64,000 nt of DNA from Zoroaster sp. YZ-2022 (GCA_029582265.1 CM055822.1:2787057-2851056); one strand, 5' to 3'; positions 11,215 through 23,460 are shown, counted from the stretch's first letter. Program-made: numbers and translations. Notes: generated by a model not told the origin, from the letters alone.

Positions 11215-13676
11215 GAGTTGTTGTTGTTGTTAATGGCACTTCTGGCAATCTATGTGCCCTTTGTGCCAGTTGCTGTACGGTTTGAACAGCGCATGCGCGC
11301 AGAGATGCGAATGAACTGAGACTGCTTTTTGAGATTATGACGTAACAAAACGGACTCTGTAGCCTACTTAGAAGAAATCTTGATGGACCGGTACAAAACA
11401 AGAAAATAGGTTGGAGAATTATAAAAAACTGAAAGGAGATTAACCCAAACCCAAAAAATCAAACCCAGGTTACTATAGCACGATCTAGAAAAAAGAGGGG
11501 GTGGGTGCTGGTGATCCTCCAGACATAGAGCGCCGCATGTGTTCCTGCAAGCCGGTCCGTTTCCTTGCAGTTTAAGAGCCTGTGCTCCGCCAGGTAAAAT
11601 TTGCAGGGCCGCAACACTTCAGGTGATGAGGCGGCACCCTGTCCAGCCAATCATCAAAACACCCAGTCCTCTGAAAAAAAAAATTGCTTGTGTGGAGAAA
11701 ACTATGTATTATTTTAATATTTTCCGAATTTCTCTTTAATAAAAATGAAGAAAAAAGGCTATGTTATTTTTGAATCCAAGTAAATCATGTATTGTCATTT
11801 GATTATCAGTATATTTTAGAGCCCTTTGTAACTAATGTCTATTATTGATATATTGAAATAAAAAGGTGATTTACAATATCAAAAGGTTACACGTATTAAT
11901 AATGATCATTATTGCGTTGGGTTATTTTTCCCTTTTGTTTTTTCATTAGGTGCCTTATGATTTGATGAACTGGATGCCCCAGTTTCCATGACCATTTCTC
12001 TTTGTTTAGGTTTTGATTGTGAACTCTTTCTTTGTGTATCTTGTTTTATAGGTCTGTTTGGTGATTGTGATGTATTACGTGACTTACTGATGTTTTGGTT
12101 TTTTTCTGTAGGTTTTTTATCTTCAGTGCTATGGAGTATGTGTTCAGCCAGAGATTGAATTGCCGTTTTTTTCCTTCCTTCATTTCTAGTACTTTCCCAT
12201 ATTTGCAAAGCTCCAATAATTAATTATATTAATGACTGATTTATCAAGTATTGTGGGTTAGGTTCTGTTTGGCATCCAACCGCTTCCTCTGTTTGGGTGG
12301 ATGCCTCCTTTCGGCTGACAGCTGTGGGTTTATTTTGCGTAGATTCTGGATTTTGTTGGGTTTGCATATTTATCCATGCTGGTTTTGGTTTTGGGTTAGA
12401 TGTGTCCGTATATTTATCTGTTTGAATTGTGATGTTAGTTCGAACCGTCTTTGCTGCTTCCGCATATGAAATATTATAGGTAACTCTGAATTCCTGGATT
12501 TTCTTTTCTTCCTTGTAGGAGTTACACCCAGCATAGGCAGAGGAGTGATTCCCACCACACCTGCTACATTTGACTTGCTCTTTGGAGTGCACTCGTCGTA
12601 TGTGTGAAAACCACTACATCGGACACACCTCGTCTTGCTTCGGCAATTGTTTGCTGTGTGGCCTAGTCGTTGACAATTGAAACAACGTATTACTGGTGGA
12701 ATGTACGGTTTTACTGTAAATGATTCATAACCCAGTTGGATGTGTGTAGGCATATTAGGTGTATTGAATGTAAGACATACCGATGAAGTTTTCCCTGTTT
12801 GTCCGTTTCTTTTATACATGAGTCTGCGCACATCTGTAACCCCAAATCTTTTACACTCGTTTTGTATTTCTTTATCTGGAATTTCTGATGGAATTCCTGA
12901 AATGACACTTTGCTTTGTGTTTCTGATTTAGCGTATTCAGTGACCACGGCCCATTGTCCTAATTGACTGATTCCTTTTAGTTTGTGTGCTTGAGCTGAAG
13001 TATAGCATCTGATACTAATACCTCCTTGGTTGGTTTTAGAAACATATTTTATGTAATCTTGTCCCATTGAGTTAAGAGCTTTAGCTATTTTTATTGGATT
13101 AATTTGTGCAAGTTTTACATCTGGGGAGTTTATTATTACTATAGTAGGGTTTACTTGTGGTTCATATGTGCTAAGGTTTCTTCTTTTCTGTTGTCTTACA
13201 TCACTATCAGAGTCACTAGAGGAGCTACTTTTGTTTTGAAATGATTTTGTTCGCTTTCGAGAAATCTTTGTTGTATATTCTATATCTTCTTCATCATCTT
13301 CTTCTTGTGCCTGGCTTAATAGTCTATCTAGAGTGGATCTTGGTTGGTTACTTATTTGTCTGTTTCTTTTCCGGTTAGATAGTTGTTCTTGAGATAACCT
13401 ATCCCATGTCATATCATCCTCAGATTCGTCGGACATATTTAGTCCAACGAAGTCCGAGGTCCCCTATGCTATGAAAAACAAAACTAGACTGAAGATTTGA
13501 AAATGCAAAAGAAAATTGACCTTAATGGGTTGTTTATGAGTAATATAATTTTAAAAGAAAGGAGTAGGTCTCACCTCTTCTTTTGCTTAAAAAGGCAAAG
13601 ATTTTAAACTGTTAGAAATACCAAGATTGCCGCTCGCAAAAGCACGTCTCATCTCATTCGCGTCTCGAAGCGTTCC
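11215..13676 (-). mobile_element. ORF1-only non-LTR retroelement, copy 1 (2462 bp)
   Basis: This element matches 41758-44220 over its whole length in the opposite orientation. It is flanked by a 12-bp direct duplication CAGTAGCATGTG (11203-11214 and 13677-13688). Its 3' end is an (AAC)n tail (gttgttgttgtt on +), as expected for target-primed reverse transcription. It encodes only the ORF1-like protein (11909-13436) and then about 700 bp without an RT or endonuclease. A 32-bp near-terminal inverted repeat is present (13633-13666 against 11302-11333). The target was itself a repeat, whose empty paralogue lies at 18637-19042. The element appears to be non-autonomous. Confidence 0.85.
11909..13436 (-). 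pseudogene. Jockey-like ORF1 (gag-like) protein, frame-disrupted
   Basis: The start is ATG at 13436 (MSDESEDDMT). The first frame is lost near 12911 by a 1-bp deletion relative to the other copy, the second near 12590 by another, and a nonsense change interrupts it near 12226. Across the three frames the order is an acidic Ser-rich N-terminus, a central fold typical of non-LTR ORF1, then zinc knuckles (CFNCQRLGHTANNC, CVRCSGFHTYDEC, CSRCGGNHSSAYAGC) and a polar, Gln/Ser-rich C-terminus ending at 11909. In the family this protein coats element RNA in the cytoplasm. This copy can no longer make the full product. Confidence 0.85.
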
Positions 13677-14060
13677 CAGTAGCATGTGACCACTCCTTTT
13701 TGAAGTTGTTGTGGTCCTGAAAAAGACTGGTGGAATTTGTGTTGGTCTTGAAAAAGATCAGTCGGTTTGTGTGAGTTGTGCTTCGTCTCTCTGCCGCTCA
13801 TGTCACCGGTTCAGTCGTGGTCTTGGACGGGTGAATAAGGCGTTCAATTTTCGTTCTTGCTCTGGAAATATTCCATGCATGGGTTAATAGTCCAGGGAGC
13901 TTGGTGTTGGATCTGCTCAGTTGTGTATGTTGTCGGAATGATTTGGTACGGCCTTCGATTGGGGGTGGGGATGGATCACTGGACGGTAGAGAGTGGGTCC
14001 AAGTGGCACACCCATGCAAAATCATGTCAAAGTTGATTGCTTTAATTTGTTGAAAAAACA
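13677..14060. repeat. Dispersed repeat hosting the copy 1 insertion
   Basis: From 'agcatgtgaccactcc' to 'gttgattgcttta' this matches 18646-19030 closely, with small indels. Its left part continues on the other side of the retroelement (about 11194-11214), showing the repeat was split by the insertion. Confidence 0.85.
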
Positions 14061-14175
14061 TCATACAGTCTTTATGTTTGTATGTTATTTATCAATTCAG
14101 AAATGTTAATGTGTAACCAAACAATGTTTGAGTTATAGATTTGAAAGCTATATCTCAACAATCTTTAGACCAATA

Positions 14176-14350
14176 GTCAGGGGCGGATCCAAAGTGGAAC
14201 AAAGTGGGGGGCACACAGCACAAAAAGTCCACACAAGAAGTGTGATAATTTACCACATTCTTTATAAAAATCTCCCCCCCCCCCCAATTGGTTCCACCAA
14301 AAAGGGCACATATCCCTCCACTGCCCCCTTCCCGGATCAACCAATGCCAA
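14176..14350. mobile_element. Candidate MITE beginning 'aggggcggatcc'
   Basis: It opens with caggggcggatccaaagtgg and includes a C12-13 run, resembling the 'ggcggatcc' elements at 18190 and 38773. No clear opposite terminus is visible apart from 'cccggatcaacc' near 14332. The assignment is weak. Confidence 0.3.
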
Positions 14351-15589
14351 GAGCAAAAAGCAGATGTTCCCTATAAAGAATGAACTTTTGAGAATCTCTT
14401 AATCACTGATGATGGAATCATGATACACTAAGGTTAACCATTAATTTACTCACTGGATTTGTTATAGTTAAGTTGATCTATTATAACATCAGACTCATCA
14501 CTGCGCTACAATACCTTTTATGACGAATCATTTGTTTTCAAAGAGGTTCTGATACCCTATTGACTCAAAATGTTTTGATCTGGAATTGGATTCTCATATC
14601 CTGGGGGATATATAGGGTGTAGGTATATGGGGTGTATATATGGTGTATTTAAACCCAAACATTTTAAAAGTATGGGTGATCAATGAATCATCCAGGGGTG
14701 ATCAATGAAATCATCCCCAAATATCCCCATTTTATAAAACAACATTCTGTCATATTTTCTCTGTCCCCTTCATGAACATTATGACGCTTCATAATTCTTC
14801 ATGATATTATTTTTGAAATGTCCCCCTGAATATGCACATCTATAGAATCCTAAAGCTTCCGGAGTCCGTAGGCCTTCCACGGACCTCACGCCTTTTTGGC
14901 TTCACGCTACAGGCTTTCCGGGGCATTACCGTAGCTTTTCACATAAATTATTTATGGTGATGTACTCAGCACTTATCTCTTTATAATTCAAATCTCAAAG
15001 TTTACTTTTCACGGAGGGTTAATGTTTCAAGAGGTTCACATAATGCCAAGGCATTTCTTTAATCTAAAATATTGTATGTGCACGTAGGCGTCTACATAAT
15101 GTAAATACAACTAGTATTCTATAAAGAAACCACTGGGGTGGCCCTCCCATTAACAACAATGCATTTTCTGCCTCTCAGTGCCGTCTGTCTGAAGTTCAGG
15201 TGTACTTATAGATAACAGAAAAATATCACACCAACATCAGTAAACAGTTTTTGGAGATTTAATTCTGATCAAGTTAATAATAAACCGTTAAGTTCAACTA
15301 TGTATTCATAGACACTGGGTGGTGCTGTTTAATGATGATGATTGAAGAGGGTAAATAAAGACAGAAGCACGATAACGTATGGCACATTCGCACCTAAAAT
15401 AACGTTTGGAATTCCCAATAATTGTATAAGGTAACACTCATTGGCGGCGATTTCTTGAGTAAAAGATGATAGTGCAGTCCCATTTAGAGACACTTTACCT
15501 CTGTTGATTGTTAAATCAGATTGTATTTTTAGTACAGAATGATGTTTTGTCCTTATAGGAATAATTGACCTTAGTTTAAAAGGTACCAT
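14351..15589. other. Gene-free intergenic stretch
   Basis: No exon, RNA gene or strong repeat structure was recognised. The 86-codon minus-strand frame at 15329-15589 shows no family motif. Confidence 0.4.
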
Positions 15590-15998
15590 AAATGAACCAA
15601 TTGGTCAAAACGGTGTAGTGACATATTTCGGTTTATCAAACAGATGATTTTATTTGTAGGTTAGTTTGTGTTCGAGTGAGTTTGGCCATTTTGAATAATG
15701 TGATTTTGCCATTATGTTTACTGATTGTTTCACATGGACGGATTATATGTTTTGAAATCTCATGGTTCATATTTTGAGGCTTCCAAGCAGTTTTTGAGTG
15801 TTGGACTCATGTGTTGTTTTGGGATGCCAAGTGAATAGTATTAGTAGTTTGGACGGATGAGTTTTGGATGGTTTGTTATGCATTATAGTATGTTATTCTC
15901 AATCTTCTCTGGAAAATGTTGATGTCACTCGAAAGGGTTGAACGGGTTGGTCAAGTATAAGGTGGTTGGAACGAGATTTCTTTTCCGAGATCATTTTT
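15590..15998. repeat. Direct repeat, copy 1 (about 400 bp)
   Basis: It begins 'aaatgaaccaattggtc' and ends 'ttttccgagatcattttt'. The same sequence with small deletions is at 17777-18159, in the same orientation and about 2.2 kb away. No coding sequence is present. Confidence 0.85.
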
Positions 15999-15999
15999 A

Positions 16000-16070
16000 G
16001 GTGTTCGGCTTTTCAGCCGAACAACTATTGTTATTGTTCCTTTTTTTTTTTTTTTTTTTTTTACTTCTCC
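16000..16070. repeat. Perfect short hairpin followed by poly-T and pyrimidine tract
   Basis: The sequence gttcggcttttcagccgaac forms a stem-loop (GTTCGGCT/AGCCGAAC). Next come ttattgttcc, a T22 tract and ttcttctcc repeats. It may be the end of a dispersed element continuing to about 16600. The exact family is not recognised. Confidence 0.5.
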
Positions 16071-17294
16071 TTCTTCTTCTCCTTAACTCTTCTCTACATC
16101 GAAAGTGCAAGTTAACAATATCACACAACCTTGAAACTTCACACATATAAAGACCTTATCATGTAGATGAATCTAGTTACGTCATGATCACGTCATCAGG
16201 TATCAAATTACAAGCCATTTAAGTTTTAAAAATGACCATTTGCTATCGACTGTATATCAAAATATACTAAAGCTATGATGTTCATAATCTGGGATCTGAT
16301 AGATCAAGGCTTAGGCAACATTTGAAAAGTTAACGTCAAAATCGTTCTGACATTTGCTTCCGGTCGTACCGGAAGGTCAAAGTTTTGATTTGTTTTTTTT
16401 CTTCAAAATTCCTTTTCTGGGCCAAAATCCCATTGACTTAACACACACCAGACACTCGTGGTTCTGGGGCCCATTGTTTACAAACCGCAGAGACTGAGAT
16501 CGTTATCTACTGGAAAACAGCTGGCGGTCTTCACGGGGACGTTTGCGGTTTCACAGGCTAAAGCTCTTGCAGGATAAAATATATTTTATAGATGTGTGGT
16601 TGGGCGTTTAAGCCAATAACGGATGCGCTACAATATTAATTTTCTAAAACCATAGATCGTATTAACTTAATACTGCAGTGTCATTTTTGTACGAATGGAA
16701 AGGGCTGTTGAAAAAGCCAATACCGAAAAGCTATTTCTTTGAAATGAGTAAGGCAACTTACTTTTGAAAACAGACGAGACAAATGAAAAGAAATAAACAA
16801 ATAAATAAATCCATTACTGTACATTTATATGATGTTTCGTTTTATTTATTTATTTATTAAATAACAAATGAAACTAGAATTTGTAGACCTTGTGTTTTTT
16901 TAAAAGGAATATAATGAATGCATAAAATTACAGAATTAATGAATGCATAAAATTACAGAATTTACATATAAATTATACAGGTGAGCACAATATAAAATTT
17001 GTTCACAATTAATGTGTAATTTCAAACATTTGTTTGAAGTAAATTGTTAGTGTTCACTAAGATAGGAGAACAGCCGTATAAAATGCAGAGAGGTATTACA
17101 TGCCTTATTTACAAAACTAAGTAGTTTCTTTGTAAAAGTTGTTGTGAATCACAACATCATCTGAAAACATACATTTGGAAGGTCAATTATTAAAATAATT
17201 TCACATTATTCTGAATGTGGACGGCCGCCTGGACGATGAAGGGACGGATATTGGTAATGGTATGTATTACAGCTATTGTGCAGCAGCTTGCCTA

Positions 17295-17455
17295 GTCTTG
17301 GTTCCAAGACCTTCTTGTTTCAATTTCAAGTTTTGGATCCTGCCTAGACGAATCAAACTTAAACTTGAAACAGCGCCCTCTATGTTTGATTCATGACATA
17401 AGTGTATGATGGTTTTATGGACGTGAAAACACCAAGGTCTTGGAACCAAGATTAC
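17295..17455. mobile_element. Short MITE with self-complementary ends
   Basis: The left end agtcttggttccaagacctt and the right end aaggtcttggaaccaagatt are inverted repeats of about 17 bp, and each contains the palindrome cttggttccaag. The element is about 160 bp and non-coding. Confidence 0.6.
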
Positions 17456-17515
17456 AGCTTGCCCAAATGAAAGATATAAGTGAATTCCGACATCACAATG
17501 TAGAACTATGTTTAA

Positions 17516-17755
17516 TTGCTGTTCAAATGTTGTAAGCATTTCAACTTGCGTGAATTAGTTGTAGAAAATTTGCTTATAAATACTGCAGAACTAACACAGA
17601 TGGTTCAATATTGGCAACATGAACATAAGATATTCCTAAATTATATGAAACATGCATCATTTCTGCCTGAACGAGTTGAAAACTGTACAGCAGCAATGCA
17701 ACTAGTTTATCTTTGCCCAGATGACTACGACTACACAGAGGATGTCATTCCCTAA
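17516..17755 (+). CDS. Hypothetical 79-codon open frame, possible exon remnant
   Basis: The frame opens with ATG at 17516 and closes at 17753-17755. Its composition looks protein-like (LRELVVENLLINTAELTQMV, then FLPERVENCTAAMQLVY, with an acidic tail) and it is not explained by any repeat seen here. It lies between MITE and direct-repeat copies, with no convincing splice sites or partner exons. No family was recognised. It may be the last exon or a relic of an otherwise lost gene, or chance. Confidence 0.2.
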   Translation: MLFKCCKHFNLRELVVENLLINTAELTQMVQYWQHEHKIFLNYMKHASFLPERVENCTAAMQLVYLCPDDYDYTEDVIP

Positions 17756-17776
17756 AGTTAACAAAAAATCACTGAC

Positions 17777-18159
17777 AAATGAACCAATTGGTCAAAACGG
17801 TGGAGTGACATAATTTCGGTTTATCAAACAGATGATTTTATTTGTAGGTTAGTTTGTGTTCGAGTGAGTTTGGCCATTTTGAATAATGTGATTTTGCTAT
17901 TATGTTTACTGCTTTTTTCACATCTGTGTGATTAATGGACGGATTATATGTTTTGAAATCTCATGGTTCATATTTTGAGGCTTCCAAGCAGTTTTTGAGT
18001 GTTGGACTCATGTGTTATGGGATGGACGGATGAGTTTTGGATGGCTTGTTATGCATGATAGGTGTGTAATTATCAAATGTTGATGTCACTCGAAAGGGTT
18101 GAACGGGTTGGTCTAGTATAAGGTGGTTGGAATGAGATTTCTTTTCCGAGATCATTTTT
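17777..18159. repeat. Direct repeat, copy 2
   Basis: This matches 15590-15998 from 'aaatgaaccaattggtc' to 'ttttccgagatcattttt', with a deletion near 18020 and small substitutions. Confidence 0.85.
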
Positions 18160-18189
18160 TCAATTTGAGACAGTTTTGCTCTAGATAGG

Positions 18190-18405
18190 CATTGGCGGAT
18201 CCAGGGGGGGGGGGGGCCCTCCTAAAATCGTTTTAAAAAAAAATATAAAAAATTTTAAAAAAGAGAAAAAAAGAGAGAGAGAGAGGGGAGGGGAGGGGAG
18301 AACGCACTCCCATTCCCACAGTGTGCGGGATAAACATAAGGAGGTGAACTACTTATAGTACTGTACTGAAAAATAATTCTGGAAATGTTCTGGATCCGCC
18401 CATGA
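18190..18405. mobile_element. MITE with 'cattggcggatcc' ends, copy 1
   Basis: It begins cattggcggatccagg followed by a G run and 'cctcctaaaatcgtttt', and ends ttctggatccgcccatg, giving inverted ends of about 11-13 bp. A longer relative with the same internal 'gagagagag' and 'acgcactcccattcc' blocks lies at 38773-39095. No transposase is present. Confidence 0.65.
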
Positions 18406-18636
18406 TAGGTTTGTAATAAACTGTTCAATTTGTTCTGCAATTGGGGTATTTATTAGACTAGTGTTATTTAGTTTGGTTTTAGTAAAGCGTTCATGTGAAA
18501 ACCGTTTTGTTTTCTGTTTCGATTGTGAATGTTTTGCTCTTTTCGTTAGTTTCCGTTTTGCCATTGTCAGTTATTAACTTGGTTTTAAATAATATATACT
18601 TATATTTGTATTGTATTATTAATATTTATTAGATGG

Positions 18637-19042
18637 TAGGTTTGACAGTAGCATGTGACCACTCCTTTATGAAGTTGTGGTCCTGAAAAAGACCGGTGGA
18701 ATTTGTGTTGGTCTTCAAAAAGATCAGTCGGTCTGTGAGATGTTGTGCTTCGTCTCTCTGCCGCTTATATCCGGTTCAGTAGTGGTCTTGGACGGGTGAA
18801 TAAGGCGTTCAATTTACGGCTATCTCCAGATCGTTCTTACTCTGGAAATATTCCATGCATGGGTTAATAATAGTCCAGGGAACTTGGTGTTGGATCTGCT
18901 CAGTTTTGTATGTTGTCGGAATGATTTGGTACGGCCTTCGATTGGGAGTGGGGGTGGGTCAGGGGACGGTAGAGAGTGGGTCCAAGTGGCATACCCATGC
19001 AAAATCATGTCAAAGTTGATTGCTTTATGATGTTGAAAATAT
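18637..19042. repeat. Dispersed repeat carrying the unoccupied target site
   Basis: The segment taggtttgacagtagcatgtg followed by accactcctttatgaag matches both flanks of the retroelement at 11215-13676 with nothing inserted. The 12-bp site is at 18646-18657. This defines the pre-insertion sequence and supports the element boundaries. Confidence 0.85.
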
Positions 19043-19290
19043 ATATTGATTATCAGTATAGTTCCGGCAAGTGGTTCCATCCAGGGACTATTTAATGGGC
19101 CTATATTTTATCCCGTGATATCACTACTCTATACTTGCCGGACGACACAACAACTTTAGTCCGCTATACGTCACTATTCATTATTATAATATAGAGTGGA
19201 TTATCAGTATAGTTCCGGCAAGTGGTTCCAGGGACTATTTAAGGACCTACATTTTATCCCGTGATCACTAGTCGATCAGATCTGACGATA
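19038..19290. repeat. Two-copy tandem duplication, about 160 bp
   Basis: The block 'gattatcagtatagttccg' through 'ttatcccgtgat' occurs at about 19046-19120 and again at about 19200-19264, with short indels. There is no coding sequence. Confidence 0.7.
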
Positions 19291-20035
19291 CAGCAGCTCT
19301 AGTCAGCGACGTCTCCATTATATTTTAGGAAATCGGTGAGTTTGCTTCAGGGTCTCTCAAAATGTCATTTTTTCTGTCAGTTACACTTAAAACCTATATA
19401 TAAAGTTGTATCTAAAATTGTTTGTCATATAATACGATTGTTCGTTTTGAAATGTTTGTTGGATTTGGTGTGTGAAGAACGCTCATCACAATGTGTGGCG
19501 TGAGTTGCAAAAATAACTCCTCCATACATAATTCGTGCACTCTTAAATCTATATAAAAGTGTTGAATCAACATTTTTAAGAGTTCGGTCAGTGACAACTC
19601 TTTATAAAGTTGGATTTAACTTTTAAAAGTGTTGAATTAAAAATGATAAAGGTAGACTTAATCCTAATTGACTTTGTGTATATTCAACACATTCTTCGAG
19701 TTGAATTTCGGTGAGTGTTGTCACTCGCTGAACGCTTATATAGTCGATTCAACAAGTTTAGTTTGAAGAGTGTGAGCTATTATAGATGATGAAACGTTCT
19801 CAGAACACAGGCAAACAATTATTAAATGTGGCATCAAAATAATAGTGGAAAACTTTGCAATACAAGTTATACAACACAATTATTAAGATTGTTTGTTTCA
19901 ATCGCGTTAACATTAGACGGACGACTGCTGGTAGCCGAAAGTATTATTTTCAGAATTAAGAAGGTTGCATCATGAAATGTTATTTTTCTTTATTATACTT
20001 TTGTAGTGTGTGTGTTGGGGAGGAGGGAGGGATGC

Positions 20036-20408
20036 AGGGGCGTAGCGAAGGCATTTTGTTTGGGGGCGAGGAAGCCAATTTGTCGACTGACATCGGGGGG
20101 GGGGGGGACGGGGACTATACCACCTGGTGAAACCTCAGCTCTTTTCGTGCTGGAAATACAGTGTATTACAAAGTGAAAACAACTGATAACAAACAACTTG
20201 GCAAATCTTCAGCGCCTACAGAAACACGATACATTTGCAGTCAGCAAACCCATAGCTCTAGGTTTGCCGACTAAAACTTTATTCTGGACCAACCCTTGAT
20301 CTACTAGTAGCTTTGATTATTCATTCGCCATCTGAGGCTCTAAATGCCGACTTATTATTGGTGGGTGCCGCCCCCCCCCCCCTCCACCACACTTGCTACG
20401 GCCCGGGT
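20036..20408. mobile_element. MITE with 'aggggcgtagcgaag' ends
   Basis: The left end caggggcgtagcgaagg is mirrored by cttgctacggcccggg on the right, with G- and C-runs just inside both ends. About 370 bp, non-coding. Confidence 0.5.
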
Positions 20409-20924
20409 AGGATGTATAGAAACATTAAAGTGCACCAGTCTTTTGTTTTCAAGTAATAACTTTTTTGTAAAATGTTAATTTTCAGATTAAACTCAATCAA
20501 CTCTATTTATTAGACGTAACCCTCCTATATTTCCTCCTTCAACTGTTATTTTTATCTTCTTGAATTAGGTGAAATTTCATACCTCTAAAGTCAACTTTTA
20601 TTTTACTTTATTCTTTTAATTTTGTTTTGATTTGTTTTTAATTATAAAACAAATTTATAACTAAATTACTAATTTAAAAAAAAATATTATTAAATTTTTA
20701 AATTTAATTTAATTTAATTAATTAATTAATTTTTTGTTTTTATAAAAGTCTGAAGCTGTTTAAAAACTCTTATATTGCCGGCAATTACCTTCCCCTAATT
20801 CCCTTATTTTTGTAATTTCTATTGTAACTGAAGAATCAATGAACATTCCACATAGGTAATAATGTTTTAAAATGAAATCCCATTCGTCTGCATAATGTTT
20901 CATTTCAAGATATTAAAGACTTTC

Positions 20925-21405
20925 AACATCTTTCCAATAACAAAGACATCGTTATCGGAATTTCCAACACTATACCATCATCACCACTCTCATAACATCA
21001 GCCAAACTCACTCTTTGGAAACAAGATATTCTCAAATCAGCAGATTCGGATTTTAAAGAAATAACAAAAACTGAAGTTATTAAAATCCCTTCTATGTATA
21101 TCCTCCCTCAAGTCCATAAATTAAACTCAGGCTCCCTTTGTCGATTGTAAGGAATCTAAACTTAAAAGTTTCGCCATTATCACTTCACACAGTTGGATTC
21201 CCCCCCCCCCCATAAAGCATTTGGTTATATAGATAATTCTTTTGAACAGGTCTGAAGGTAAATTTCTAGAATTCAATTTGCCCTGGCCTATTACTAACCG
21301 TTCTAGTCAACTATACTATCGAGCAAATTAAAACTTTAGATATTAATTATTTCGATGACTTTTCCCTCATTTCTTTTGACTAGGACAGTCTTTACACTAA
21401 TTGTC
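20925..21405 (+). pseudogene. Penelope-like element reverse transcriptase relic
   Basis: Conceptual translation with several frame breaks gives MYILPQVHKLNSGS (PLE motif 'YILPKVHK') at about 21095-21140. It then gives LDINYFDDFSLISFD, a stop, and DSLYTNC at about 21333-21404, matching the 'SFDVxSLYTN' RT motif. Upstream, 'kDIVI' near 20944 fits the PLE 'KDIVIxPADKG' block. The fragment has many stops and is cut at about 21405 by a MITE. In the family this enzyme copies element RNA; here it is dead. Confidence 0.65.
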
Positions 21406-21406
21406 A

Positions 21407-21702
21407 CCGTTTTCACGAAGGGCCAATTGGGCCACACAACACAAAACACACGTTTCGAGATAATCGAGTTTTAAGTTGCTCACTTTTTGAAATTGTAGTT
21501 TCACCATCAATAACGGAGAATATTGCCAAATTATGTGCACTGTTTGAAAGTACAGATTTCAAACTTATCAAATGTACAAATTATTTGACAACAGGACGAT
21601 TATTTACAGCGTAATTGATTTATTAATACAATTGTCTTTGTCTCTTCGTGAAAACGCTAGGAACGGCTTATTTTGCTCTCAATTGTCCCTTCGTGAAAAC
21701 GG
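21407..21702. mobile_element. MITE with perfect 16-bp inverted ends
   Basis: Left ccgttttcacgaaggg (21407-21422) and right cccttcgtgaaaacgg (21687-21702) are exact inverted repeats, and a third 'cttcgtgaaaacg' lies inside near 21646. The 296-bp element is non-coding and truncates the Penelope relic. Similar 'ttttcacgaagtgacgaat' blocks are at about 27860-28045. Confidence 0.7.
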
Positions 21703-21715
21703 AAAGGCAGCAAAC

Positions 21716-21811
21716 TGAAACACCAAACTGCTAATTTCATTTGTAAGTTACCGTCCAGTTGATTATATAACCTTAGGTGCGTCATTTAGGGTAAATTGAG
21801 GATACATGTAC
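21716..21811. repeat. Dispersed repeat copy 2 (matches 7332-7428)
   Basis: Near-identical to 7332-7428, in the same orientation. Confidence 0.85.
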
Positions 21812-22764
21812 TTGGGTGAAGATATAGGCCCTAGTAATATTTTCTGACAATTTCCTTAATTTTCTGTTGGCCATGGATTGTGGCACAAAACGCAATATAT
21901 ATTTATTTATAATAATAATATTATTATGCAAAATCAATCTTAATTTCATATGGGCCATTAAAATTTTCATGTTTGAAGTCTTGGCATGAACATTTTAAGT
22001 ATTAATTGAATTTCCACGAAATGGGTGCACCCTCGCGCCATTCATTTGCATGTCCCATATACTTTGTGTAGAGATCAAATTCCCATAGGGATTGCACGTG
22101 AACTTGACCTTCAAACCGCAAAATAGTATGACGAGATTTTATCAGCAAGCAATTAAATAAATTGTTAGCTCTCTACTTATATATCCGTTTAATTAAAACA
22201 ACATATAAATTGTAAATAGATGGATTCGACATATTTGGGAAAATCCGCTTAACTTGAGAACTTTGCCGATTTTAAAGGATTCGTTTTGCAAAGTAAACAA
22301 ACGTCAACACAAATCTGCATAATGACGTCACTAACGCGCACTAATTAATGAACTCCCGCGTTAGTTTACGTAGTTGTTGACGTGCAAGCTCAAACTGGAT
22401 CCCGGCGCCAGCGCGTCTAGCTGACTACGTATAGTACAAGCAACCATGGGACATCAATTAGATCACTGCTAGAGGGCGCTATAACTACCATTTCAATTAG
22501 GTCATTGCAAAATAACAATAAAGGCAGATATAACATAATGGTACAATTCATATCATAAATTTATATATCAATCAAAACAATTCTGAACAAACCTTTAAAA
22601 AAAAATGTTTTGTGGACAAAATATAAGATATTTCATTTAAACGTAATAGCGGCCATATTGAATTTTCAGAATGCATTGGATGTGGTCACATGACTCAATG
22701 TTGTCCAGTTCAGAGTTTAAAAATTGACAACAAACCCCAAAATACACAAATGCCTTTAATTGGG

Positions 22765-23460
22765 CCTGTCCACATAAGGTTTTCACAAATTAGAAAATCT
22801 AAAGTTTCTCAAAAAGGAAGCATTTTAGTATAATATCATTGTATAATGTCATGGAGTAGATATAGATTAATTATTCAAGGGAAAGACAAAATCTGCTCCA
22901 AAAAGAATCTTCAGTGAGTGCAAATAGCAATGGTTTGTAAAATATGTGTTTCTTAACTACACGAGAACAGAATATGCACATAAAAACAAAATGAGTGTGT
23001 GTGTGTGCAATCAATGGAATATCCAGGATTTGGCTAACATGGGGGTTTGGGAACCCAGGTCACACATCCTCATGCCTGTAGGCAAAATATATTGTATCAA
23101 GTTTTGTTTATTGTCATGGCCCCTTTGCGAACCCACCCTGTATTCACCCTTGCCCCCCCCCCCTCCCCCCTATTCACCCTTACCTGCCACTCTGCATGTG
23201 TGATCCGCAGCATTTATTTGGGATTCTTGATGCCCTGTTGTTCATTCTGAGTGCTTTAAATATTATGACTTCTTTAACATTTTCTGGGGATGCAGTAAGA
23301 AATGTAACCTATTCTATAAATGGTTTACAATTCAGTTTTTTCAGGATCTTTTCTTATATGGACTACCAAAAATGTTGGGGTTGATATAATGCACAATATT
23401 TTTAAAAAGTTTTGTTTATTGCCATGACGGGGGGGGGGGACACCTTCATATTGTTTAATT
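22765..23460. repeat. Dispersed repeat, paralogue of 29011-29470
   Basis: Shared blocks in the same order include 'tcacaaattagaaaatc', 'gctccaaaaagaatcttcag', 'atccaggatttggctaac', 'aagttttgtttattg', 'tgtattcaccctta' and 'ccactctgca'. The second copy lies inside an intron of the NLR gene. The short frames in it (such as 22946-23203) are repeat translations. Confidence 0.7.
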
